Shown here in pieces: positions 1-10,239 of a stretch of DNA of 64,000 bases. Both the position numbers and the translations under genes were made by a program. The notes under the pieces were generated by a model, which was not told where the DNA came from, did not search any database, and saw nothing but the letters and a program-made list of their open reading frames with translations. The DNA is taken from positions 152,447,971 to 152,511,970 of the forward strand of contig NC_081411.1 of the NCBI RefSeq assembly GCF_030272615.1. The letters are read 5' to 3'. This DNA is from Cryptomeria japonica. Its lineage: Eukaryota > Streptophyta > Pinopsida > Cupressales > Cupressaceae. Positions within the stretch are counted from its first letter, which is position 1. Every line of letters starts with the position of its first letter.

Positions 1-95
1 GTTGATAGGTGTTGACAAGTGTTGACATCAATGACAAAACCAATGCAACACATCCAAAATACCAACACTTTGTCATCTCCAAATCTAACCAAATA
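1..95 (-). repeat. Ty1/copia LTR or LTR-adjacent fragment (Copia-E)
   Basis: The stretch matches, by eye, the outer end of the copia LTR seen as a solo copy at 54193: both carry the block with TGACATCAATGACAAAAC followed by AATGCAACACA, in opposite orientation. It abuts the protease-gag remnant directly, so integrase, RT and RNase H of this copy appear to be deleted. The exact LTR edge is not visible because the element continues beyond the window start. Confidence 0.4.
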
Positions 96-1277
96 GCCAT
101 CAAATTCTTGCAAAGATGAAACTTCATTTTATCTCTAGTCATATGATGTGAACATCCACTGTCAATTACCCATTCATCCTTATCTTCAATTTTAGTAGCC
201 AGAGACTTCTCTTTAGGTACATTCTCTTCCAGTGCTAGAACATCTTCCTTGATAGCCAGGAACACCAATTCCTTTCCATTGTCGGAACCACTAGTAGTTT
301 CTTGTGTCGGTTCATCATCAGAATCAGTCACACCTTCCTCATCTGCAATGTAGCATGATTTATCTATGTTTTTCATGTACTTATACTTGTTTTGGTATCC
401 ACGATTGGGCTTAAAAGATCTTCTAGCTCTCTCTTCAAATCTTTAATTTCTTTCAGAGCATCTAGATGCAAAATGACCTACCTTATTACATGTAAAACAT
501 TTAAAAGGTGATTTTCCTTCATACTTACTTCCTACCGGTCCTTTAGGTACTCCTCTAGAAAATAGGGCTTCAAGTTGCTCAAATTCTTCATCTTCTCTCT
601 TCATATCATCCAATTCCTTTGCATACAAAGATTTCCAATATTGCTTACCATTTGATGGTGTAAATACATGAAAAGAAGGTTCAAACTTCACATCTCCAGA
701 AGGTCCAAATTCTTCAAGCTCAAAAGCAGATAATTTCCCAACCAATCTATCTCTATTGACAAAGGTATTAGCCATTGTTCTCAATTCATTAATTGCAGTA
801 GCCTTCATCTTATAAGCCTATGGTAAATCTCTCAGAACTTTAGAAACTATTTCATTTTCACTCAGAGTTCCACCACAACATTTAATTCCCATAACAATTT
901 CACTTACCCTTTCCATGAATGCAGTAATCCTTTCATCTTCCTCCATCTTCCTCCATCTTCAAGTTTTCATATCTCACTCGGAAACCATCAAGTTTAGCAA
1001 TCTTAACAGTAGGGTCACCTTCATTAAGAGTATCCAACTTGTCCCGTATACCCTTTGCTGATGATTTCTCAGTTCATCCCATTATTTGTTGATCAGAAAG
1101 TGCACACAAGAGGGCTTATCTTGCTCTACAATCATTATCAAGCTCCTTATCCAATTTTTTCAAAGGATTGCCAAATGTCGGATTAAAAGGGGTAACTCCA
1201 TTCTCTGTGATTTCCCAAATTTCCTTATCGAGGCATCTCAAATGAGTCTCCATCTAAATCTTCTATACTCTATAATT
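96..1277 (-). pseudogene. Ty1/copia gag-protease remnant (Copia-E)
   Basis: Minus-strand relics of a copia gag and the start of protease. An open stretch at 443-808 keeps the CCHC zinc knuckle of the nucleocapsid, CFTCNKVGHFASRC (about 458-499), preceded by the KYEGKSPFKC lead-in that Copia-D also has. Downstream, around 130-170, the translated sequence keeps the histidine pair of the copia protease entry (compare SHHM in Copia-D). Upstream, 1130-1275 matches the N-terminal gag block of Copia-D (50880-50990), and homology stops at about 1277 where Tat LTR sequence begins. Several stops and frameshifts make it non-functional. The 5' LTR and gag start are missing. Confidence 0.75.
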
Positions 1278-1509
1278 TAGATATTCAATTAATTGATCAT
1301 AAGAATAATTAAATATTAGATATTTAATTAATTAGAGGAATAGGATAGATGAATTTATTAATAAGATATTTCAATTAAATTAATTAATAGAAAGACATGA
1401 AATGAATTAAATAAATTAATCTTTTCAAATTAACTATTAAATAGAAGAATAAATATTAAATAAATATAAAATATTTATTTAATCGCTCATAGCTATTTAT
1501 GTGTATACA
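1278..1509 (-). repeat. Tat-A 3' LTR, first 232 bp only
   Basis: Read on the minus strand it starts TGTATACACATAAATAG, the same type of start as Tat-C (TGTAGACACATAAAT) and Tat-B (TGTAGACACCC), and is preceded by a polypurine tract. It holds the AT-rich palindromic blocks typical of U3 in these elements. The rest of the LTR is lost at the junction with Copia-E near 1277. Confidence 0.65.
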
Positions 1510-1526
1510 TTTTGTCCCTCTTTGAA
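1510..1526 (-). promoter_or_regulatory. Tat-A polypurine tract (plus-strand primer site)
   Basis: On the minus strand TCAAAGAGGGACAAAA directly precedes the LTR start TGTATACAC. It differs by little from the tracts of Tat-B (AAAGAGGGGCAAAA) and Tat-C (AAAGAGGGGCAAA). Confidence 0.7.
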
Positions 1527-1757
1527 ATAATGTTGAGACAACATTGTTTCAAAGATTAAATCAAGTCTCGATAGTGTGCCTGATGGAGACAAAATCCTGA
1601 TTGTGTGCCCCCTCAGGAGATTGATCGTGAATTTGTTGAAAATTTTGGATAAGTGATTGATCTCACGATAATTGAAAGGTCCGTCAATTAAATTTATTTA
1701 TGAAAAATAAATATAATTGCTCATTGAAAAACATTAATTAGCCTTCGGAATAGTAAA

Positions 1758-1764
1758 TATAAAA
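1758..1764 (+). promoter_or_regulatory. TATA-like box of the Tat-A antisense PMD gene
   Basis: TATAAAA lies 82 bases upstream of the first ATG of exon 1. Tat-B has TATAAGAT about 98 bases before its own ATG. The shared spacing is the only support; the sequence alone does not prove promoter use. Confidence 0.35.
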
Positions 1765-1839
1765 TTAACCAAAGTTAATTTTAATCTCATTTGCATCCTT
1801 GTCGGCTTTGTGAAGAAATTGTCTTGGAGAGGTGGCAAA

Positions 1840-1914
1840 ATGGTGATCCTGTTGGAGAACCATCGATTTGAGAATGTTCAATGATATTAGCAACCTCTTG
1901 AGTATGGGTATCCA
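1840..1914 (+). pseudogene. Antisense PMD gene of Tat-A, exon 1 (decayed)
   Basis: From the codons for His-Arg-Phe (1861) to the splice donor at 1915 this aligns codon for codon, with no gap, to exon 1 of the Tat-B gene (23391-23444). Both end in a proline codon followed by GT (GTATGT here, GTAAGT in Tat-B). Two codons have become stops, TGA at 1882 and TAG at 1888, where Tat-B has CGA and CAG: both C-to-T changes. Its second exon lies at 10240, on the far side of the inserted Tat-C. The match by codon, phase and donor supports a real exon rather than a chance frame. Confidence 0.7.
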
Positions 1915-1985
1915 GTATGTATTTTATCCTGAGCTTTTTGCAGCTTGTCGTACAATTTTTCATGTTTGTTTAGCGCGTTTTTGGT
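1915..1985 (+). other. Tat-A PMD intron, 5' part, up to the Tat-C insertion
   Basis: The intron starts GTATGT. The first 60 bases loosely resemble the Tat-B intron start. A TTAGCGCGTTTTTG block at about 1968 resembles the repeated leader motif of Tat-A (44690-44960). The junction with Tat-C lies somewhere between about 1970 and 2020 and I cannot place it exactly. Confidence 0.45.
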
Positions 1986-2019
1986 TATTTTTAAATTTTT
2001 TGATTTTCCTATAGAACAA

Positions 2020-5000
2020 TCATTTCATCTACAAAGGTACATCAACCGATCACACCTGTACTATTTAACTCAAAGGATATCCCGGTATGGTATAGTAATC
2101 GGATACTGGAAAGTGACTCAAAGACCGACTCACATGAGTGGGAATTTGATTCAGTACATCTCAATACTTCAGATGAAGAAGATGTGTCACCACCTCCACC
2201 TCACAAAGAAATCCTTGTTTATGGAGAATCACAGATTAAAACCTCTTGGGTTCCTAAACTGGAAACATCTTCCACAGACCCTACGTCACATCCTATGCCC
2301 GATTCTGACAAGGAGAGTACCATCAATGACCTTCACCACAACATCTTAACCCTCACTGACACATCTTATGAACTTAACCTGATCGATGAGGTAATGCCTA
2401 TTATCCATCCTGAACTCATCGAATGGAACCAATCTAATCCCCCATGCCTTGACAAATTTCCAAAATGATGAGGTGATCATTGACTTTCTGGAACTATGGG
2501 ATAACATACTTAGCAGGGATCACAAAGCTGGATACGCCATTGAACTTAATAGTGTAGCATACTTTGGGGCAGATGCCAAACCATTTAGCTGCAAAAATAT
2601 TATAATAAAACATGGATCTTCCAATGAAAGTCACACTATGGCATTTTTTGATCTCAAAAAAGGTAAAAAGAAAGAGCGTATCCAATGGTGAAAACCTCTT
2701 TGAGGTGCCTAAGGATGAAAGGTTTGATATCCTCCCCTCTAGTACACAGCAGGAGCGATCAACAATCCTTATTAAAGAGACAAAAGAATACAACATGGGG
2801 ACTCCTAAAACTCCTGACCACATACATTTGGCATCTATTTTCAACTCCAGAGGAACAGCCTAAGTTTGTCAAATTCTTCCGAAAGCGTTAGATCAACTTT
2901 GCATAGTCATATGCAGACATGCCTGGTCTTGATCCTGATTTAGTGATGCATCATCTCACCATAGCAGAAGGAGCCAAGCCTATCAAGCAGAAGCTTTGCA
3001 AGATGCATCCCCAGATTGCAGTACTAGTCAAAGCAGAACTTAAGAAACTCCTGGATGTTGGTTTCATTAGACCAATTGATTATGCAGATTGGATCTCCAA
3101 CATTGTTCTTGTCGGCAAACCAAGTGGGGGCATCTGTATCTGTACTGACTTCAAAGACCTGAACAAGGCATATCCTAAAGATGACTTCCCCCTACCAAAC
3201 ATCGACATAATAGTTGACCTAACTACAGGACATGCCATGCTTTCTCTCATGGATGGCTTCTCCGAGTACAACTAGATAAAGATCGTACCAGAGGATCAAC
3301 ATAAGATGACCTTCACATTTTCATGGGGAACATACTATTGGAATGTAATACCTTTTGGTCTAAAGAATACAGGAGCGACCTATCAAAGAGCAATGACCAC
3401 CATCTTTCATGATATGATGCATACCATAATGGAAGATTATGTTGATGACTTATTGGCAAAATCATTAACAAGAGAAGGTCATCTAGAAATATTAGAGAAA
3501 ATATTTGATAGACTAGAACAATATCATGTTTGACTCAACCCAAAGAAATGTGTCTTTGGAGTAACCTCAGGGAAGCTGCTAGGATACATTGTCTCAAGAA
3601 AAGTCATTGAGGTCGATCATGCAAAGGTCAAAGCAATCATGGACATGCCACCACCAAAGAACGTTAGTCTGCTAAGGACATTACAAGGGCGGCTACAATC
3701 CATTGAAAGATTCATTGCATAACTGGCAGATAAGTGTCACCCCTTTACATACATGTTACACAAGAACATCCGCTTTCAATGGGATACCAGATGTCGGCAA
3801 GCATTCCATATGCTTAAAGGCTATCTCATGAATACACCATTGTTGATCCCACCGGATCTAAGTAAGCCTTTATTACTCTATATCTCAGTAACTAATACAA
3901 CATTGGGAGTGCTATTGGCTCAACACAATGCAGAAGGGAAATAATGTGCTATTTACTACATCTCTCGCACATTGGTCGGCTATGAACTCAATTACACACC
4001 TATTGAGAAAGCTTGCCAAGTAGTAATCTTGGCAGCCACTAAACTGAGGCACTATCTATTAACACATAAAGTACAACTCATTGCAAAGATAGATCCACTC
4101 AAGTACTTACTCATCAAAGCAGCATTGACTAGCCTCTTGCCCAAATGGGTGATGATTCTAAGTGAATTTGACATCGAGTATGTGGACCGTAAGGATATCA
4201 AAGGGCAAGCTATTGTAGATCAGTTGGCTGATGCACCCCTCACAGGCGATCATCGTCTCATTTCCAGTTTTCTAGATGAAGAGATATTCATGATCACAGC
4301 AACACAACCATGGAAACTTTACTTTGATGGTTCATACACTAGGCATGGCTCGAGAGCCGGCATTCTATTTATTACACCTCAAGGTGATAGCATCCTGAAG
4401 TCTTATAGGCTCACATTTCCATGTACAAACAACATAGCATAATATGAGACCCTGATCACAGGACTCTGACTAGTCATACAATGGAAATTGAAAGAGCTAC
4501 AAATATATGGTGACTCTCAACTGGTCATCCAACAAGTCACAGACGAATATCAGACCAAGGATGATAAGCTTATGCCATACAAGCAAATGGTGGACAGTTT
4601 AAAGGTATCATTTATTACTATCACCTTTGAGAAGATGCCCAAAGATCAGAATCAAGCTACTAATGCTATGGATACTATTGCATCTCTCCTAGAATTTCCA
4701 TAGAATTCAACACGCTGTGAGTTCTTAGTAGAATAGATTTGGATTCCCGCTTATGATATCCCCAAATCTGAGATGATATGTTGCCTTGTCGATTCTGAAT
4801 CCCTATGGTACAGTGAGTTCTACACCTATCTATGTGATCACACACTTCCTCCTAACCAATCGAATAACCAAAGTAAAAATTTCATTCGCCAAACAGCTTG
4901 ATATACCATCATTGTCAAAACCCTATACCGATGCAGTCTTGATGGTACTCTCCTTCGATGTCTAGAACAAGATGAGATAACAAAGGCCTTGGAAGAGGTA

Positions 5001-6062
5001 CATGAAGGAATTTGTGGGACTCACTCAAGCGGTCCTTCCTTAGCAAAGAAGATCATGCGCATTGGATACTATTGGCCGTTCATGAAAAAAGACTCCTACT
5101 ATTTTGTCAAAAAATGCAAGAAATGCCAAGTTCATGGAGACCTGATACATGCACTAGCACAAGAATTGTAACCAATCACAACACCATGGCCCTTTTGTCA
5201 ATGGGGCCTTAACCTTGCAGATAAGATCCATCCATCTTCATCCAACGGCCATAAGTTCATCATTATCGCTACTGAATATTTCACAAAGTGGATCGAAGTT
5301 GTTCCACTTACCCAAGTCACCGACAATTAGATCGCCTCATTCATCCTTAATTACATCATCTATTGGTATGGTGTACCCATGTCCATCATCACAGATAACG
5401 GCCTTCCTTTCAAAAATCAGGATGTTCGTGAGCTCTGTGAGAAGTTTCACATTCAACACCGCTTTTCTACTCCCTATTACCTATAAGGCAATGATCAAGC
5501 CAAAGCATCAAACAAGAACATATTAAGAATCCTCAAGAAGATAGTCAATGATGTCAGTCGTGATTGGCTTGTTCAATTAAATCCATCACTATGGGCATAT
5601 CAAACTTGCATTTGAACCCCTACAGTTGCAACTCCCTACTCACTGGTCTATGGAGCAGAAGCTATCTTACCTATTGAGGTCGAGATACCATCTCTACAGG
5701 TTTCCTTGCATGATCTGATAGATGATGAAGCATACAGAGTATCATGTCTTCAAGACTTGGAACTACTTGATGAGAAATGAAAAGCTGCATATAATCACCT
5801 CAAAGCCTATCAGCAGTGCATGATCAGAAGCTATAATCATCGAGTTAGACCTCGTACATTTGAGGTAGGTGATCTTGTTCTTTGAGAGAATCCTCGTAAC
5901 CAACCCAACAGAGAATGTCGGGGAAAGTTTGAATCAAACTGGTTGGTTCCATATATTATCACTGTTGTATTTGGGTCAAGGGCATATCAGTTGGCTACTT
6001 CAGAAGGAGAATCACTAGCAGATCCAATCAACAACATGTACCTCAAATGATTTTATACATAA
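2020..6062 (+). pseudogene. Tat-C pol remnant (linker, RT, RNase H, archaeal-type RNase H, integrase)
   Basis: A chain of open stretches in consistent order aligns with the intact-frame Tat-B polyprotein. The acidic linker after the G-patch (2040-2690) comes first. RT with MPGLDPDLVMHHLT starts at 2919, and the catalytic YVDD is at 3438-3449. The first RNase H follows, then the archaeal-type RNase H with YFDGSY near 4320 and YGDSQ near 4505. The integrase zinc finger has CKKCQVHGD near 5115-5140, and the catalytic core and C-terminal domain run to a terminal TAA at 6060. Interruptions include TAG near 3274, TGA at 3531, TAA near 3720, 3942 and 4441, and TAA at 5169. Both integrase zinc-finger cysteines survive here, unlike in Tat-A and Tat-B. 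Not functional. Confidence 0.85.
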
Positions 6063-8250
6063 GTTGTACAGAGCATCAGGCTACCATACATACTTGAAAA
6101 ACACCAAAAACATTTAGATAAATGTCCTGAAGAAAATACAAAAAAATCAAAATAGTAAAGAAAAATCATACATCCAAATGGTGAACAACCACTCCGGTGG
6201 CACCTTGGGTAAGTGCGATGGTGAAAACCTAGCAAACAGACGCCACTTGTAAAGGCTATGGCTCCATTTTCTTTCATACTTGTTGTGATCACATTCATTA
6301 CATCCACACATCCATCAATCAAACCATGGCTTGTTATTGATCTGCAATCAAGGATAGTACTTCATGCGTCTTGCATCTCGCTTTTTCATAGTCATGTCTA
6401 AACTGGGGGCAATGCTCTTAACCTATTGATGGAAGTGGATTCTGCATTACTTGTGATTCATTGAGTTCTTCATTCAAAACTGTCTAATAAAATACCAAAA
6501 ACATTCCAAAAAAACACTCACAAAATACCAAAAACATTCAAAACTGTCTCAAAAAAATCCAAAAACATTCAAAAACAATCACAAAATACCAAAAACATTT
6601 AAAAACACTCACAAAAGCAAAACAAACATCAGAAAACATCAAAAATCAATCAAAAACATGGCAATGCTTTTGTACATACACTTTTTAAGCAGACACCAAA
6701 CAAACATTTTGAAATACTCCAACGATGACCACTTATCAAATCAACCAAATAATCAACATCGACACACAACTGTCTTAACAAGGATGCATCCTTCCTTACC
6801 GAAACAAAGACATGATAACATTTACTTTGACAAGACAATTTTGTTTAAGCTATCAAGTACTTGGTCGGTTTGATAAAGTTATTTATTCATTTATATCAGG
6901 TTCCTACGCTACTTCGGGATATCCACAAGTGATTAGAGTAGCCGGGATGGTTCCTAAGTATCGTTTTGTTTGTTTATCTTCTGTGAATTATTCCAATGAA
7001 GTTTTGGGGCATGTACTATTGGTGTCTACGTGGGAAGTTCACTAAGCTACGTGATCATATGCAAAATACAGTCATAGATCACTATGGCTTGCTGACTACA
7101 ATGTATACCTCGACCATATGAGCATGAACCATTATGGAGGGTCCACATTCCATATTCTTTATCTATGCTTCTTGCTTATAGGTACAATGCTCCAAACTTG
7201 GTTCCTAATGCCTCATCCAAGATTGATACTACCCTTGCTCAATGATGAAAAATAAAGCACTATGGATCGTCATTTCATCTCATTTATATATACTGCATTT
7301 CGTTGCATTCAATCCATCCATACATTCATAATAGTTGCATATAATTCATACATAGTAATGATAATGTGTGTATACTCTATTTTGCTCTTCTTCCATAGAA
7401 ATGGGTCATAGGTCCTCCATTTCTTCTATCCAACATCAAACATCATCATAATCCCTTCATCATTTCCTATCAATCTTATAAGCAAGCCAGTTACTCTGTC
7501 TACACAGGCACATCGACTCACACACACCTAGACTATCAACAGATACTCTGATCAAGTATCTTCGAGTCTCAACATGTAATCGATTATGGGAAACCTAGAC
7601 TACAATAGGCATTTATCATAATGGCATAGTCTCAACGAGGTTGCTATGATTCATCACAACCAACCCACAACTCACACACTATCAATTGCTCAATCAATCC
7701 AACACAATCACAATGGACAATTACATCAATTGTCTAAGTCTCAATGAATATTTTGCTTCCTATACCTTGACTTCATCGAGCAATTACATCAGTTGTCTAA
7801 GTCACCAACAAGTCACTTTGATTCACTTACTCAGACTTTATCTTGTCCAAGCAAACAACTAACATCAACTGTCATGCTTTGACTTGACCGGGGCAATTAA
7901 ACCGATTGCACTAGATTGTCCAACCAATTTTGATCAATTGTACAATATCAATCAAAAGCACAACACCACATTTGCACCGTATCTCCTGCATGACCTAAGG
8001 GTACTTACTGACTTGCTCATTTCTCTGTTTTAACTCTGATTTCTTCCATTCTTTCACCATTATTGTTAATTTCTTCTATTCTACCTCCCCTCCACTTCTT
8101 GATCTTTTTCGAGAGATCGCTCGATTTTAAAAAAAAAATTGGCCCATCTCTCGAGGGGGCATACCACCCACTAAATTAACATTTATGGGACATATTTCTT
8201 TACACCTATTTTTCTTTCTTTGAAACGACGCGATAAAACCACACCGTCTC
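6063..8250 (+). other. Tat-C 3' untranslated region, no antisense gene
   Basis: No convincing reading frame on either strand. At 6180-6240 it matches the Tat-B region just downstream of pol (27600-27700, the block with GGTGAAAACC). Its last 150 bases match the pre-polypurine block of Tat-B and Tat-A, including the hairpin at 8110-8153. The two ends therefore align to Tat-B while the roughly 2.7-kb PMD gene that lies between them in Tat-B is missing. AAAACATTCAAAAAC-type simple repeats occur at 6480-6660. Confidence 0.7.
8110..8153 (+). promoter_or_regulatory. Conserved stem-loop upstream of the Tat-C polypurine tract
   Basis: CGAGAGAT at 8110-8117 pairs with ATCTCTCG at 8146-8153. The 3' arm runs into CTCTCGAGGGGGCAT, a 15-mer that Tat-B carries exactly (minus strand, 23129-23143). 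Function unknown. Confidence 0.55.
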
Positions 8251-8263
8251 AAAGAGGGGCAAA
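8251..8263 (+). promoter_or_regulatory. Tat-C polypurine tract
   Basis: AAAGAGGGGCAAA directly precedes the LTR start TGTAGACACATAAAT and matches the Tat-B tract. Confidence 0.8.
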
Positions 8264-10015
8264 TGTAGACACATAAATCTATCCACTTAATTAAATGAAT
8301 ATTTAGTATTTATTTGATTATTTAACCATCAATCAATAATTAATTAAATTAATATTTAATTAATTCATCTTAACCCTCTTCTCCTATTAATTAAATAAAT
8401 TATTCAATTTATTTGATTTAATTCACTTGACCGAATTTAGACCATTAATTAAACAAATAAATCATATTTATTTAATTAAATCTTCTCTCACATTTAAATA
8501 AATTAATATTTATTTAAATCCCCCAAAATCCCATCTCTCACATTTAAATAAATTAACATTTATTTAAATCACCTTTATCCTCCACCCACTTGCATTTTCT
8601 TACAAATGCAAGTTGCACAACTATTTTAAATAAATTAATTAATTATTTAAAATCCTATTTATCCTCACCCACTCGAAACCTTTAATGGTTTCCCTTAAAG
8701 TTTTCAAACTTAATGGCTTCCTTCTAGAGTCTTCTCAAGTCTTTAATGGTTTCCTTTAAAGTCTTCAGACTCAATGGCTTCATTCTAGAGTCTTCTTAAG
8801 CCTTTAATGGTTTCCCTCAAAGTCTTCAAGCATTTAATGCTTTATCTTCCTTTTTCTCATGTAAATAAATTAAGATTTATTTAAATAAAATCCAAAATTC
8901 ACATTCACATTTAAATAAATTAATATTTATTTAAATATCTATCCAAATGTAAATTATATCATTTAATTGAAATAAATGATTTTACTTCAATTGAAAATCC
9001 CAAAATTCCTCCCACTTGCATTCTCCTACAAAATCCACTTGCATGCCTAAATCCCTTCTAGATTCTTCTAACTCCTTCTAATTAGCCTAATCCTATCCTA
9101 ATCATTGTCACATTCCTAAATAAAAGGAAGTCACTTCTCAAAAACCTCCAAAGTCTTCAATAACCATTAAAGGTTTTATGTCTTCAAATGGCTAACCTCT
9201 AAAGTCTTCCAAACCATTAAAGGCTCTTACATAACCATTTATGGTTAACTCACCTTTTACCTTTGGTTAGAGACTTTCCTCAAACTTAATCATCCTTTTG
9301 ACTCATGGGTCTCTTCAAAGCATTTATTTATGTGACTAAGGTAACCAGTTAACCCTTGCACATTCATTTATCCTTTAGATAAAATAAATATACATTAACC
9401 TAACCCTAACCCAACCCCCTAGGGTAACCATCATGTCCCCTCAAGCATTTAATGCTCCTTATCTCTCCTCTCAAGCCTCCTCATGGTGACACTTGTCAAC
9501 ATGGGATTGGGTTGAAAGTCTCACATGGATTGAATATCTTTTAATCCTAACCCTTGTTAAGATTGCTCAATCTTAACCCTTCATTTCCCCATTTCTTCTA
9601 TAGATAGAACCCTTCTCCTCAAGCAAAGAAGGAAGCATTAGAGTATTGTTGTTATACTGGTATTAGCATAGAGCTTTTTCATAGCATCACTATCTACACT
9701 TGCATAGCATTTGTTTATCATATTCAACCATCTTGAATCTCCATATGGCATCCATGGCTAGTGCTAAAAGTTGAGAGCTACACTCATTTGGGACTTGGAG
9801 AGGGGAAAAACAAGGGAGGAGCATCAAAAGGCGTCATGGAAGCATCTTAGGGAGGCTCTTCTCCTTTCTTTTGTTTTGTTAAATTTCTTTCATGCTTTTT
9901 GAAATCTCTTTTGATAGGTTTGGAATGGTTTTTAATTCTTTGTTTTGGTTTTATGGTTGAAACTAACTTATTAATATTGAACTTTGCTGTTGCCTTGTCC
10001 CCATTTCCATGACAT
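8264..10015 (+). repeat. Tat-C 3' LTR
   Basis: Starts TGTAGACAC after the polypurine tract. The U3 part (8270-8960) is packed with near-perfect palindromes of the ATTTAAATAAATTAATATTT kind. It also contains several degenerate copies of a block built on TTTAATGGTTTCC and AAAGTCTTC (8680-8830 and 9140-9260). The 3' edge is not certain because no second LTR is present; I place it near 10015 where Tat-A intron sequence seems to resume. Confidence 0.6.
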
Positions 10016-10239
10016 CAGATAGATTATCTCTAAGAAACCAATTTAGTTTCTGATGAAGAGCATAGTAGAGTTTGATTGAACTCAATGATTGATAGAAAAC
10101 CATGATTGATAGGTTTAAATTGATTTGATAGCCTAATTTGCTTCATTTGAAAAGATTTACCAATTGTTGAAGTGATAGATTACCGATCTCTTTGATTTGA
10201 TAGATAGATGATTGATGATCGAATTCTCTTGGTAAATAG
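10016..10239 (+). other. Tat-A PMD intron, 3' part
   Basis: AT-rich sequence ending in GGTAAATAG just before exon 2. The acceptor AG at 10238-10239 lines up with the acceptor CTGCAG at 24193-24198 in Tat-B. Confidence 0.5.

Larger units (their letters stand above)
2010..10015 (+). mobile_element. Tat-C: 5'-truncated Ty3/gypsy Tat-lineage element, plus strand
   Basis: A decayed pol (about 2020-6062) is followed by a 2.2-kb untranslated region, a polypurine tract (8251-8263) and a 3' LTR from 8264. Gag, protease, the leader and the 5' LTR are absent. It lies in the intron of Tat-A's antisense gene. I could not find a target duplication because the left end is truncated. It carries no PMD gene. 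Confidence 0.75.

Noticed and set aside
2020-6062. Tat-C as the source of the PMD exon at 10240
   Set aside because: The exon lies beyond the Tat-C 3' LTR, and its partner exon at 1840 lies before Tat-C, so both belong to Tat-A.
9390-9425. Telomere-like CTAACCCTAACCC words
   Set aside because: Only two or three imperfect units inside a Tat LTR; no array.
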